Source: Paractinoplanes abujensis
GTDB taxonomy: Bacteria > Actinomycetota > Actinomycetes > Mycobacteriales > Micromonosporaceae
Direction: 5' to 3'
NCBI RefSeq assembly: GCF_014204895.1
Contig: NZ_JACHMF010000001.1
Location: 1,922,001 to 1,986,000, forward strand
Length of the DNA stretch: 64,000 bases
Shown here: positions 43,423-51,935 of the stretch, one piece after another
Numbering within the stretch: position 1 is the first letter of the stretch
Layout: every line of letters starts with the position of its first letter
Made by a program: the position numbers and the translations under genes
Notes under the pieces: model-generated
What the model saw: only the letters and a program-made list of their open reading frames with translations
What the model was told of the DNA's origin: nothing
Database searches by the model: none

Positions 43423-44169
43423 TCACACCACGAAGAGGATGACCGCCACGACGAGCGCGAACACCACGATCGTCCAGCGCAGCACCTCCGACGGCAGGCG
43501 CCGGGCGATGCGGGCCCCGATGACGCCGCCGACGATCGTGGCCGGGGCCAGCACGGCGACCACGGCCCAGTTCACCGGCCCGAAGACGCTGTAGGTGAGC
43601 ACCGTCGTGACGCCGACGACGGCCGAGAACACGTTCTTCAGCGCGCTGATCCGGCGCAGCGGCTCCTCCAGCACCAGCGCCAGCGCGGCGATCAGCAGCA
43701 GCCCCATGGCCGCGTTGAAGTAGCCGCCGTACAGGCCGCTCAAAAACACGGCCACCTGCACGTACGGGGTGGAGCCGCCACCCGCCCGCCGCCCGGCCAG
43801 TGCCTTCAGCCTGTCCTGAAAGGCCATCATCGCGGCCGCGAGCAGCAGCAGGAACGGCACCACGACGTCGAACACCGACCGCGGCGTGAACAGCAGCAAC
43901 GAGCTGCCGCAGAGCGTGCCCACGACGATGGTCGGCACGATCGACCAGATCCGCCGGCCCTGCCCGGTCAGGTCGGGCCGGCTGGCCACGGCGCTGGCCG
44001 CGTAGCCCGGCGCCACCGACAGCGCGTTGCTCACGTTGGCCGCGACACCGGGCAGCCCCAGACCCACCAGCAGCGGGAACGTGATCAGCGAGCCGCCACC
44101 GGCGACGGCGTTGACCGTGCCCGCGGCCAGCCCGCCGCCCAGCAGCGCGAAGATCTCCCACAGCTCCAT
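43423..44169 (-). CDS. TauE/SafE-family sulfite/anion exporter-like membrane protein
   Basis: 248 residues with about eight hydrophobic helices. The N terminus shows the family hallmark, GTVNAVAGGGSLITFPLLVG, and the second half repeats the pattern (YGGYFNAAMGLLLIAAL). Members transport sulfite, sulfoacetate or similar anions. Nothing nearby shows the substrate. It stands 12 bases from the LURP-one-like gene on the same strand and may be in one unit with it. Confidence 0.87.
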   Translation of the reverse strand: MELWEIFALLGGGLAAGTVNAVAGGGSLITFPLLVGLGLPGVAANVSNALSVAPGYAASAVASRPDLTGQGRRIWSIVPTIVVGTLCGSSLLLFTPRSVFDVVVPFLLLLAAAMMAFQDRLKALAGRRAGGGSTPYVQVAVFLSGLYGGYFNAAMGLLLIAALALVLEEPLRRISALKNVFSAVVGVTTVLTYSVFGPVNWAVVAVLAPATIVGGVIGARIARRLPSEVLRWTIVVFALVVAVILFVV

Positions 44170-44181
44170 AGGCTGATCATG

Positions 44182-44679
44182 CTATTCGTCGGACTTCTCG
44201 TCCTTCTCGCGCTCCAGCGCCAGGTCCAGGGCGAGCACCGCCCCGATGATCAGCAACGGCTCGATCCCGGCCGCGATCTGCACCGCGTACGTGTCCCGGA
44301 TCGTCAGCCAGCGCTTGGAGACCGCGGCCACCTCCTCGCCGCCGCGCTCGATCACGTACTCGTGGTCGAGCAGGTTGCCCTTCATCTCCAGGTCGTCGGG
44401 CCCGGGCACGTCGATGGTGAACTTCTCGCGGAACGGCGTGAACAGCTTCTTGCGGACCTCGGCCGCCTTCTCACCGCCGATCCGGATCTCGTACGTCGGC
44501 CGCAGCGCCACCAGGTGCCGGTGCAGCGTCGCCACCTCCTGCCCCGACGGGTCCTCGATCACAACCTTGTCGCGGACACTGAGCACCTTGCCGTCGACGT
44601 GGAACACCTTGGTGCCGTGCTCGTCCAGCACGTCGAAGTCGTCGCCGACGGAGAAGAACTTTTCCCGGATGACATACAT
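44182..44679 (-). CDS. LURP-one-related (LOR/DUF567) protein
   Basis: 165 residues starting MYVIREKFFSVGDDFDV. Repeated beta hairpins such as VFHVDGKVLSVRDKVVIED and YVIERGGEEVAAVSK form the tubby-like barrel of the LURP-one family. The last 30 residues form a hydrophobic helix with an acidic, Lys-rich tail, perhaps a membrane hook as in scramblase-like relatives. The function of bacterial members is unknown. The frame stays open upstream, but the recognisable family start decides the ATG. Confidence 0.82.
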   Translation of the reverse strand: MYVIREKFFSVGDDFDVLDEHGTKVFHVDGKVLSVRDKVVIEDPSGQEVATLHRHLVALRPTYEIRIGGEKAAEVRKKLFTPFREKFTIDVPGPDDLEMKGNLLDHEYVIERGGEEVAAVSKRWLTIRDTYAVQIAAGIEPLLIIGAVLALDLALEREKDEKSDE

Positions 44680-44732
44680 GCCCCGATTCTCCCCGGCGCC
44701 GGCGCCGGCGCTGTCCGCGGAAGGCCTCCGCG

Positions 44733-45608
44733 TCACTGCCCGGCGCGGGCCGCGTTCGTGGCGATGGCGTCGATGATCTGCGGCCACAGGGCCTGCGGCA
44801 GGTCGTGGCCCATGCCCGGGATGACCAGCAGCTCGGCGCCCGGGACGGCGGCCGCTGTGGCCCGGCCGCCGCTGACGTCGATCAGCGGGTCGGCCTCGCC
44901 GTGGACGACGAGGGTCGGGGCGGTCACCGCGCCCAGGGCGGCCGTGCGGTCGGGGGAGGCGATGATCGCCGCGTACTGGCGCTGGGTGCCCCGGGGCCGG
45001 AAGCTGCGGTCGTATTTCGCGGCGGCCCGCTGCTGCAGCCACTCGTCGGTCGCCGGGTAGGCGGGGGAGCCGATCACCCGGGACGTCGCCGTCGCGCCGG
45101 CCAGGATCTCCTCGCGTGTGGTGGCGGGCGGGCGCATGAGCGCGGCCGCCGCCTCCGGGGTGGGCCGGCCCACCGTACGGTCGCCGGTCGTCGACATGAT
45201 CGAGCAGAGCGAGGCCACCAGGCCGGGGTGGTCGATCGTCAGCTGCTGCGCGATCATGCCGCCCATCGAGGCCCCGACCACGTGGGCCCGGGTGATGCCC
45301 AGTTCCTTGAGCAGGCCCGCGGCGTCGGCGGCCATGTCGCTGAGCAGGTACGGCACGGTGGCCGGGTCGCCGCGCAGGATGGCGGCGGTGTCGGGCTGAC
45401 CGAGGCTGTCGAAGGCGGTCGACAGCCCGGCGTCCCGGTTGTCGAAGCGGACCAGGTGGAACCCGCGTGCGGCCAGCTGTGCGCAGAACTCGTCGGGCCA
45501 GTCGGTGAGCTGCGCCCCCAGCCCCATGATCAGCAGCAGCGCCGGATCGCCGGGGTCGCCCACCGTCTCGTACCGCACATCGATCCCGTTGGCCCGCACG
45601 TCCGGCAC
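44733..45608 (-). CDS. Alpha/beta hydrolase
   Basis: About 291 residues from a GTG at 45608 (MPDVRANGIDVRYE), preceded by a G/A-rich ribosome site. The alpha/beta-hydrolase core is clear: the oxyanion-hole region LLIMGLGAQ, the nucleophile elbow GASMGG, the acid near APTLVVHGEADPLID and the His in GMGHDLP. The substrate is unknown; the pattern is near TAP/3-oxoadipate enol-lactonase-like hydrolases. It is divergent from the ArsR gene. Confidence 0.85.
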   Translation of the reverse strand: MPDVRANGIDVRYETVGDPGDPALLLIMGLGAQLTDWPDEFCAQLAARGFHLVRFDNRDAGLSTAFDSLGQPDTAAILRGDPATVPYLLSDMAADAAGLLKELGITRAHVVGASMGGMIAQQLTIDHPGLVASLCSIMSTTGDRTVGRPTPEAAAALMRPPATTREEILAGATATSRVIGSPAYPATDEWLQQRAAAKYDRSFRPRGTQRQYAAIIASPDRTAALGAVTAPTLVVHGEADPLIDVSGGRATAAAVPGAELLVIPGMGHDLPQALWPQIIDAIATNAARAGQ

Positions 45609-45714
45609 TCTGGTTCCCCTTCCCCGTTGCGCACAGGCGGCGCCTGAACGTGCGCTCAGCATGCCGCATGAAGGTGAACTCGGCATCGGCGGAACCACCG
45701 ACATCAGCGCTAGC

Positions 45715-45722
45715 TTATATAA
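45715..45722. promoter_or_regulatory. AT-rich palindrome before the ArsR gene
   Basis: TTATATAA is a perfect 8-base palindrome in an otherwise GC-rich stretch, 24 bases before the ArsR start. It is close to a TAACGT box (45734-45739) lying 7 bases before the GTG, which would give a leaderless or nearly leaderless mRNA. ArsR-type repressors often bind AT-rich palindromes at their own promoter. Confidence 0.4.
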
Positions 45723-45746
45723 GAAGAGCCTGATAACGTACGGCTC

Positions 45747-46100
45747 GTGCACGCGTTCGATGTTCTCGGCGATCCCGTCCGGCGCCGCATCCTGGAGCTG
45801 CTCGCCGAGGGGGAGCAGAGCTCCGGGGAGGTCACCGCCGTGATCCGCTCCGAGTTCGGCATTTCGCAGCCGGCCGTGTCGCAGCACCTCAAGGTGTTGC
45901 GCGACAACGGCTTCGCCACCGTGCGCCCGCAGGGGGCCCGCCGCCTCTACGCGGTCGACGACACCGCGTTGCGCGAGGCGGACGCGTGGCTCGCGCGGTT
46001 CCGCCGCTTCTGGGCTCCTCACCTGGCCGCCATGGCCACCGAGGTGGCCCGGGGCAAAAGACAGCGACGACTCGCAGACGAGGGAAGAACTGATGATTGA
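45747..46100 (+). CDS. ArsR-family transcriptional regulator
   Basis: 117 residues with a winged helix (about 10-85): DPVRRRILELLAEGEQSSGE, then ISQPAVSQHLKVLRDNGF as recognition helix and wing. No Cys-based metal site is visible, so it is probably not a metal sensor. It belongs to the common actinobacterial pair of an ArsR regulator and an SRPBCC (AHSA1) protein; the next gene overlaps it by 8 bases. The start is a GTG. Confidence 0.9.
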   Translation: MHAFDVLGDPVRRRILELLAEGEQSSGEVTAVIRSEFGISQPAVSQHLKVLRDNGFATVRPQGARRLYAVDDTALREADAWLARFRRFWAPHLAAMATEVARGKRQRRLADEGRTDD

Positions 46101-46728
46101 CGTCGACACCCAGATCAGTCAGGTCCGCCGCACGCTGGGCAGCCGCACGCTCGAGGCGGGTGAGGCCCGCGTCTCCACGATCAGCCAGGTCTACCCGACC
46201 GGCATCGAGGATCTGTGGGACGTGGTGACCGACCCCGAGCGCATCTCCCGCTGGTTCCTGCCCGTCGAGGGCGAGCTCAAGGAGGGCGGCCACTATCAGC
46301 TCACCGGCAACGCGAGCGGCACCATCACCAAGTGCGACAAGCCTTCCTCGTACGCCGCCACGTGGGAGTACGCCGACCAGGTGAGCTGGATCGAGGTGCG
46401 CCTGACGCCCGCAGGCGACGGCACCCGCTTCGAGCTCGAGCACGTGGCCCACGTGGCCGACGAGTGGTGGGACCAGTTCGGCCCCGGCGCGACCGGAGTG
46501 GGCTGGGACATGGGCCTGCTCGGGCTGGCCCGCCACCTGGCCGATCCGTCCGCCGCCCCCGACGCCGAGAAGATGGCGACCTGGCACGAGACGCCGGAGG
46601 GCCGGTCGTTCCTGCGCCGATCCAGCGACCTGTGGGCGCAGGCGTCGATCGCCGCCGGCACCGATCCGCAGGCGGCCCGCGCAGCCGGCGAGCGCACATA
46701 TGCCTTCTACACGGGCACGGGGGCCTAG
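46093..46728 (+). CDS. SRPBCC (AHSA1-like) domain protein
   Basis: 211 residues. The START/Bet v1-like fold begins at VSTISQVYPTGIEDLWDVVT, with the typical WFLPVEGELKEGGHY and VSWIEVRLTPAGDG strands, and closes with a long helix (WWDQFGPGATGVGWDMGL). Such proteins form a hydrophobic cavity for a small ligand. Pairing with an ArsR gene suggests the ligand is linked to that regulator. The 3' end overlaps the converging BTAD gene by 4 bases. Confidence 0.88.
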   Translation: MIDVDTQISQVRRTLGSRTLEAGEARVSTISQVYPTGIEDLWDVVTDPERISRWFLPVEGELKEGGHYQLTGNASGTITKCDKPSSYAATWEYADQVSWIEVRLTPAGDGTRFELEHVAHVADEWWDQFGPGATGVGWDMGLLGLARHLADPSAAPDAEKMATWHETPEGRSFLRRSSDLWAQASIAAGTDPQAARAAGERTYAFYTGTGA

Positions 46729-48608
46729 AGGTAGTCGTCGACCGGGCCGGCGCTGAGCACGCCACTGCCGGCCCCGGCGATCTGCCCGCGCGCGGGTTCC
46801 AGCGCCTTGCGCGCCCGTCCGAGCAACGAACGGTCGTCCAGACTGCGCGCGGCGCGCACGACGAGCGCCCACAGCGCTTCCGACAGCAGATCGGCCGGCG
46901 GGTCCGGGACCGCTCGCAGCGCCTCCCGGGCCCCGGCCCGGTCCCCGGCGGCCAGCAGCAGATGCGGGCGGGCCCACGGCTCGTACGGTCCGAAGCTCTC
47001 GTCGGTCACGACGCCCAGACACAGCAGGGCGAGCGGCAGCAACCCGTCCGCCAGCCCCGGCATCCCCGCACCGTCCAACGTGGTCGCGGCCGCCCGATAG
47101 GCCGCCTCCGACGGTTCCCGCATCGCGCGATACCACGTGGTGAACACCGCGACGAGGGGAAGCTCGTGCCCGTCGGCCAGCCGATCGGCCGCCTCCGCAT
47201 GCTCGTCGGCACCCGCGAGGTCCCCCACGCCCGCGCGCGCCTGCATCCGGATCAAGTGCCCGAGGACCTCGTACGTCGTCAGCCCGTGCCGCGCCGCCAG
47301 CCCGACGAGCTCGGCCCCGGTTGCATCCCGCTCCGGCGCCAGCCCGCACCGCCGGCAGCTCTGCATGAACAGGCCGTTGAGCGCGAAGGCCAGCAGCCCC
47401 GGATCGTCCAGACCCCGCGCGATCGCCACCGCTTGCTGCGCGCATTCCCACCCGTACGCATGTGCGTCCCCATGCGCGTTCGTCGTCGCTCGGTGCGCAT
47501 CGCCGTCGCCACCACGGGTTTCGAGCGCGATGGTCGCCAGCAGCCGGGCCCGGGCCGGCCCTTCCTGGCCGGGCAGTGCGCGTTGCGCCGCCGCCACGAT
47601 GAACGCGGCCTGCTCGGGGTCGTCCGAACGCGTCCAGATCGCCGGCACGTCGTAGGCCCCGATGACGCGCGCGGTCAGCACCCGATCGCCCAGTTCCTCC
47701 GCCGCGGCGATGGCGGCTACCCGATGTCCGCGTGCCGCCTCCAGGCCGCCGCCCCCGGTCACAGCCAGGTCGCGCAGCAACCCGACGGTGGAGTCGAGCC
47801 GTTTCCGTGCCCCCGCCGCCACGATCCGGTCGTAATCGGCGGCTGCGGACGTCCAGATGTGCTCGGCGGCCGCCGCCGGGCCCACGGGCGGTCTCAGGTG
47901 GTCGGCCCGGCGCAGGATGTCGGTCTGCAGCCGGGCCAGCGCGGGACCGGGGTCCAGGCCGAGCCGGCCGGTCAGCTTGTCGCGGGCGCTGCGCAGCACG
48001 GCCAAGGCGTCGCCCTGGCGGTCGTCGCGATAGAGGGCCAGGGCCAGCAGACGCCAGGCCTCCTCGCGCCACGGGTGCTCGATCACGTGCGCGTCCAGGT
48101 CGGCGATCGCCTCGGCGTAGCGGCCCCGCGCGATGCGCTCGTCGGCGAGCAGCTCGACCGTGCGCAGGCGCAGTTCGGTCAGGCGCGACCGTTCGGCGTG
48201 CGCCCACGGCTCGGTCGCGAAGTCGGCGTACGCGGGACCGCGCCACAAACTGAGCGCTCGGTGCGCGTCCTCGTGCATCATCTGCTCGAACCGCCAGGAG
48301 TCGACGTCCGTCGCGCGCAGCGCGTAGCCCGGCCCTTCCGTGACCAGGACGGCCGGGGGAGTGCGGGGCGGGCGGCCGGGTTCGAGGGCGCGCCGCAGGG
48401 CGGCCACGAAGGTGCGCACGGCGGAGACCGCACCCTCGGGCGGCGCCGTCCACAGGTCGTCGACCAGATGGCCGATCGGCACGACCCGTCCCCGGGCCAC
48501 GATCAGCCGGGCCAGCACGGCGCGATGCCGGGGCCCCTTGAGCGCGATCGGCCGGCCGTGCTCGTCCCAGGCCGTGACCGGGCCCAGCACCCCGAAACCG
48601 ACAGTCAC
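46725..48608 (-). CDS. BTAD-domain (SARP/AfsR-like) regulator without NTPase domain
   Basis: 627 residues. An OmpR-type winged helix (about 1-95; VGFGVLGPVTAWDEHGRPIA, then SAVRTFVAALRRAL) is followed by a bacterial transcriptional activation domain with TPR-like helices (about 100-245). The rest is a long helical TPR-like region with many Ala/Leu repeats. The NB-ARC ATPase of AfsR is absent. SARP proteins activate secondary-metabolite genes, but no biosynthetic cluster is in the window, so the target is unknown. Confidence 0.87.
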   Translation of the reverse strand: MTVGFGVLGPVTAWDEHGRPIALKGPRHRAVLARLIVARGRVVPIGHLVDDLWTAPPEGAVSAVRTFVAALRRALEPGRPPRTPPAVLVTEGPGYALRATDVDSWRFEQMMHEDAHRALSLWRGPAYADFATEPWAHAERSRLTELRLRTVELLADERIARGRYAEAIADLDAHVIEHPWREEAWRLLALALYRDDRQGDALAVLRSARDKLTGRLGLDPGPALARLQTDILRRADHLRPPVGPAAAAEHIWTSAAADYDRIVAAGARKRLDSTVGLLRDLAVTGGGGLEAARGHRVAAIAAAEELGDRVLTARVIGAYDVPAIWTRSDDPEQAAFIVAAAQRALPGQEGPARARLLATIALETRGGDGDAHRATTNAHGDAHAYGWECAQQAVAIARGLDDPGLLAFALNGLFMQSCRRCGLAPERDATGAELVGLAARHGLTTYEVLGHLIRMQARAGVGDLAGADEHAEAADRLADGHELPLVAVFTTWYRAMREPSEAAYRAAATTLDGAGMPGLADGLLPLALLCLGVVTDESFGPYEPWARPHLLLAAGDRAGAREALRAVPDPPADLLSEALWALVVRAARSLDDRSLLGRARKALEPARGQIAGAGSGVLSAGPVDDYL

Positions 48609-48631
48609 CGGGCAACCGTAACGCCCACCGG

Positions 48632-48823
48632 TCAGCCGGCCTCGGGAACGCCCCGGGTCAGCGCCGCCTGGACGATGCGGACGGCCTCGGTGGTCTCGAT
48701 GCCGAGGGCCGCGATGACTGCCGCGTACTCGGCGGCGGCCCGGCGGGCGGTCTCGCGTCCCTGCTCGCCGCCCGCGCCGACGAACGAGCCGGCCGCGCCG
48801 CGGGTCTCGATCAGCGCGCTCAT
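48632..48823 (-). CDS. Small hypothetical protein
   Basis: 63 residues from an ATG at 48823: MSALIETRGAAGSFVGAGGE and a helical C terminus with EYAAVIAALGIETTEAVRI. It is divergent from the dehalogenase-like gene, 33 bases away. The composition fits a coding frame with high third-position GC. No family is recognised. The frame is open much further upstream, but that part runs antisense to real genes. Confidence 0.5.
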   Translation of the reverse strand: MSALIETRGAAGSFVGAGGEQGRETARRAAAEYAAVIAALGIETTEAVRIVQAALTRGVPEAG

Positions 48824-48856
48824 CGGTTGCTCATTCGCCCGTCGCACGCTGGGGCC

Positions 48857-49723
48857 ATGGTTGAACAACACAAGGTGCGCGTGGACGACGACGTCGAACT
48901 GTTCGTGAGCGTGAGCGGTTCGGGCCGCCCGATCGTCCTGCTGCACGGTTTCCCCCAGACGCACCTGATGTGGCGGCACGTGGCCGCCGACCTGGCCGCC
49001 GATCACACGGTCATCTGCCCGGACCTGCGCGGCTACGGCGCGAGCGACAAGCCGGCGGGCGGCTACGCCAAGCGCACGATGGCGCGCGACATCGTTCGCC
49101 TCGCCCGGGCGCTCGGTCACGAGCAGTTCGCACTGGCCGGGCACGACCGGGGTGCGCTGGTCGCGATCCGGGCCGGCCTCGACCACCCCGGCCACGTCAC
49201 CCACCTGGCCTCGCTCGACGTGCTGCCGACCTTGGACATGTGGGACGTCCTGCGCGGCGAGACGGCGGCCGTCGGCTTCCACCTGTATCTGATGGCCCAG
49301 CCGCCCGGCCTGCCCGAGCGCATGATCGCGGCCGCGGCCGACGACTTCTTCGGCTACTTCCTCGATCTGTGGATCCGTGACCCGGCCGCCGTCCCGCCCG
49401 ACGTGCGGGCCCGTTACCTGGACGCCTGCCGCGCCGCGGTGCCGTCGATCGTGGCGGACTACCGTGCCTCGGCCGGCGTCGACCTCGACCACGACCGTGC
49501 GGACCGCGCCGCCGGCCGCACCCTCATGATGCCGGTGACCGTTCTCCAACAGGACTGGGGCGCCCAGCTCGGCTTCGACGCCGCCGCCCGGTGGCGCGCG
49601 TGGGCGCCCGACCTGCACCACGTGCCGGTCTCGTGCGGGCACTTCATGGCCGAGGAGGCCCCGGAGCTGGTGGTCAAGGAACTGCGGGCGCTGCTCGACC
49701 GGACCCCACTCATCCGACAATAA
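48857..49723 (+). CDS. Alpha/beta hydrolase, haloacetate dehalogenase-like
   Basis: 288 residues from ATG 48857, with GGGG just upstream; an earlier in-frame start at 48827 is less likely. The sequence follows fluoro/haloacetate dehalogenases: VLLHGFPQTHLMWRHVA, then PDLRGYGASDKP, the nucleophile Asp in LAGHDRGA (Asp rather than Ser), and the His in CGHFMAEEAPE. Such enzymes replace a halogen on acetate with hydroxyl; some relatives are epoxide hydrolases, so the substrate is not settled. Confidence 0.82.
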   Translation: MVEQHKVRVDDDVELFVSVSGSGRPIVLLHGFPQTHLMWRHVAADLAADHTVICPDLRGYGASDKPAGGYAKRTMARDIVRLARALGHEQFALAGHDRGALVAIRAGLDHPGHVTHLASLDVLPTLDMWDVLRGETAAVGFHLYLMAQPPGLPERMIAAAADDFFGYFLDLWIRDPAAVPPDVRARYLDACRAAVPSIVADYRASAGVDLDHDRADRAAGRTLMMPVTVLQQDWGAQLGFDAAARWRAWAPDLHHVPVSCGHFMAEEAPELVVKELRALLDRTPLIRQ

Positions 49724-49748
49724 GGACAAATCGGTTAGGGTGGCGGGC

Positions 49749-50552
49749 ATGCGCCGCAGCTCCGCCTTCTTCACGGCCCTGATCACCGCCACCCTCCCGG
49801 CCCTGCTCACACCCGTCCCTGCCGCCCACGCCTCGCCTCCTCCGGCGGAACGAGCGACGGCAGCCGCCGGGAGTGCGACGGCAGCCGCCGGGAGTGCGAC
49901 GGCAGCCGCCGGGAGTGCGACGGCAGCCGCCGGGAGTGCGACGGCAGCCGCCGGGAGTGCGACGGCAGCCCCAGCCGCTGCGTTGCGGCGGTCGGGCCGG
50001 ACAGTCGTTCTCGACGCGCCGGAAGCCGGTGCCGCGACGGGAGCAGGCGGGAGCGCAGACATCAGTGGCGCGCCCCGCGGTGACGCCGTACGGGGAAAGC
50101 CGGAGAAAGCCGCCCCCGCCGACCTGGTCGGGCTCGACTTCCAGCTGATCAACGCGGCCAGCCGCTGGTGCCTCACCGCCGGGCTCACCGAGCTGCCGTG
50201 CGCCACCACCGACCCGTACCGGTGGCGGTTCCGGCCCGTCGGCGCCACCGGCACGTTCGAGATCCTCAGCGTGCGGGACAACCGCTGCCTGGCCATGCCC
50301 GGCGGCACCGCCACCCCCGGGGCGCGGGCCGGGCTCCAGGCGTGCGCCGCGCTCCCGTCCCGCCGCTGGGGCCTGCGCGACGCGCCGGGGGACACGGCCA
50401 AGGTCGTCAACACCCGTACCGGGAAGTGCCTGCAGATCCAGAGCGGGGTGGCGGTGCAGGACTCGTGCGCCGGCAACCACGGCACCCGCCGCTGGACCGT
50501 GCGCGTCGTCGGCCTGCCGTTCTTCGCAGCGCCGGCGACCACCCGGGGGTAG
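49749..50552 (+). CDS. Secreted ricin-type (beta-trefoil) lectin-like protein with repeat linker
   Basis: About 267 residues. A Sec signal peptide (about 1-30, ending AAHA-S) is followed by a low-complexity linker with five copies of ATAAAGS (about residues 36-75). The C-terminal 130 residues form a ricin-type beta-trefoil: FQLINAASRWCLTA, FEILSVRDNRCLAMP, KVVNTRTGKCLQIQ and a final DSCAGNHGTRRW. Conserved Cys, Gln and Trp residues mark the repeats. It likely binds a polysaccharide outside the cell. No catalytic domain is attached. A TAGGGT box lies 7 bases before the ATG. Confidence 0.82.
   Translation: MRRSSAFFTALITATLPALLTPVPAAHASPPPAERATAAAGSATAAAGSATAAAGSATAAAGSATAAAGSATAAPAAALRRSGRTVVLDAPEAGAATGAGGSADISGAPRGDAVRGKPEKAAPADLVGLDFQLINAASRWCLTAGLTELPCATTDPYRWRFRPVGATGTFEILSVRDNRCLAMPGGTATPGARAGLQACAALPSRRWGLRDAPGDTAKVVNTRTGKCLQIQSGVAVQDSCAGNHGTRRWTVRVVGLPFFAAPATTRG
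49854..49970 (+). repeat. 21-bp minisatellite, five perfect units plus a partial one
   Basis: Units at 49854-49874, 49875-49895, 49896-49916, 49917-49937 and 49938-49958 are identical, and 49959-49970 begins a sixth. Each unit is a multiple of three and codes ATAAAGS in the linker of the ricin-domain protein. Perfect identity, including third positions, means recent expansion. Confidence 0.92.
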
Positions 50553-50665
50553 CGCAGCGGAGCGTGATCGAGTAGCGCCTGTCAGGGATTGTCGTGACGG
50601 GGATGGATTCCACCGTGGCCTGTTTGGTTGGATGCCCTCTCAGCCTCTGACGAGACGGGACGTCC

Positions 50666-51928
50666 ATGCGCCGCGCTTTCACCGCCACGCTCGTCATCGG
50701 CGTTCTGCTCCTCACGATCGGCCTGGTGATCTCGCGACCCGAACGGCCCCGGGTCGCGATCGCCGCCGGCCCCGGCACCGCCGCGGACCGGCCGGCCACG
50801 CCGTTCGACCGGGCCGTGGCCGCGCTGGAGGCGCACGCCGAGGCGCTGATCGCCGGGGACGAGCAGGGCTGGCTGGCCGCCGTCGACACGCCGCTGAGAA
50901 CGCGCTACCGCAACATGTTCCGCTCCCTGCGCGCGCTCGACGTGACCCGGTTCGACTACGAGACCGGCGTCGGGCAGCCGGTCCGCGGCAACCCGGCCGC
51001 GGTGTCCTTCCGGGCCGAGGTCAACTATTGCCTGGGCACCGACATGTGCCCGGACAAGACGGGCAGCGACTGGCAGGGACCGCCGCACATCGAGCAGCGC
51101 CTCACCATGCGCGAGACCGGCGGGCGGTACGTGATCAGCGCCGCCGCGCCGGGGCCGAGCGAGGACCCGCGCCGCCCCGCGCCGTGGGAGAACGGCGAGC
51201 TGGTGGCGTTGCGTGGCAGCCGGGTCACGCTGTTCGCGGCGCCCGCGCAGCGCGCCTACCTGAACCGGGTGCTGCCGCTGGCCGAGGCCGCCGCGCGGGT
51301 CGACGACCGGTTCGCCGCCCTGATCGGCACGCAGCAGTCCCGCTACCGCATCTATCTGGCCGGCGAGGCGCAGTGGCGCTCGTGGTACGGCGGTGAGGAC
51401 AGCGACTGGGCGATCGGCCTGGCCATCCCGCTCAACATGCACGGCATCGACGTCATGCTGCGGATGAAGGAGCTGGACGACAATCCGGTCATGCTCCGGG
51501 TGGCCCTGCAGCACGAGCTGGGACACGTCGTGACCCTGTCCGGCGCCTACCGGGCCGACGCCGCCGAGGACACCTGGCTCAGCGAGGGCATCGCCGAATA
51601 CATCGGGTGGTGGCCGTTGAGCGGCGCCAGGACGCTGCGCCGCTCCAGCGTGCGGTGGGCCCTCAACCGCCGGGCGGCCACGTCGATGATCCCGGTCCAG
51701 CCGGGCCCCGGCGCGGCGGCCCGCGCCGGGGACGCCTTCTACGGCCTGAGCCACCTGGCCGTCGACTGCATGGCCAAGAAGTACGGCGACCAGCGGCTCT
51801 TCACCTTTGTCAGGCTCGTGCTGACGCAGGACAACGAGCTCGACCAGGCCGCGCGGGACGCGTACGGGGTCCCGTTCACCACCGTCGACCGGGCGTGCGT
51901 GAAGTGGGTCCGGCAGCAGGTGCTATAG
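50666..51928 (+). CDS. Membrane-anchored gluzincin-type metalloprotease-like protein
   Basis: 420 residues. An N-terminal membrane helix or signal anchor (about 4-23) is followed by an NTF2-like region of about 150 residues. A peptidase domain comes next, with the zinc motif HELGH (in ALQHELGHVVTL) and a downstream Glu in LSEGIAEYIG that would be the third ligand, as in gluzincins. A long C-terminal helix part closes it. It probably acts outside the membrane. The substrate is unknown. Confidence 0.8.
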   Translation: MRRAFTATLVIGVLLLTIGLVISRPERPRVAIAAGPGTAADRPATPFDRAVAALEAHAEALIAGDEQGWLAAVDTPLRTRYRNMFRSLRALDVTRFDYETGVGQPVRGNPAAVSFRAEVNYCLGTDMCPDKTGSDWQGPPHIEQRLTMRETGGRYVISAAAPGPSEDPRRPAPWENGELVALRGSRVTLFAAPAQRAYLNRVLPLAEAAARVDDRFAALIGTQQSRYRIYLAGEAQWRSWYGGEDSDWAIGLAIPLNMHGIDVMLRMKELDDNPVMLRVALQHELGHVVTLSGAYRADAAEDTWLSEGIAEYIGWWPLSGARTLRRSSVRWALNRRAATSMIPVQPGPGAAARAGDAFYGLSHLAVDCMAKKYGDQRLFTFVRLVLTQDNELDQAARDAYGVPFTTVDRACVKWVRQQVL

Positions 51929-51935
51929 CTGACGC

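Noticed and set aside
49854..49970. Direct repeats that might be a CRISPR array.
   Set aside because: Units are contiguous, 21 bases, without spacers, and code a regular peptide; no cas genes are near.
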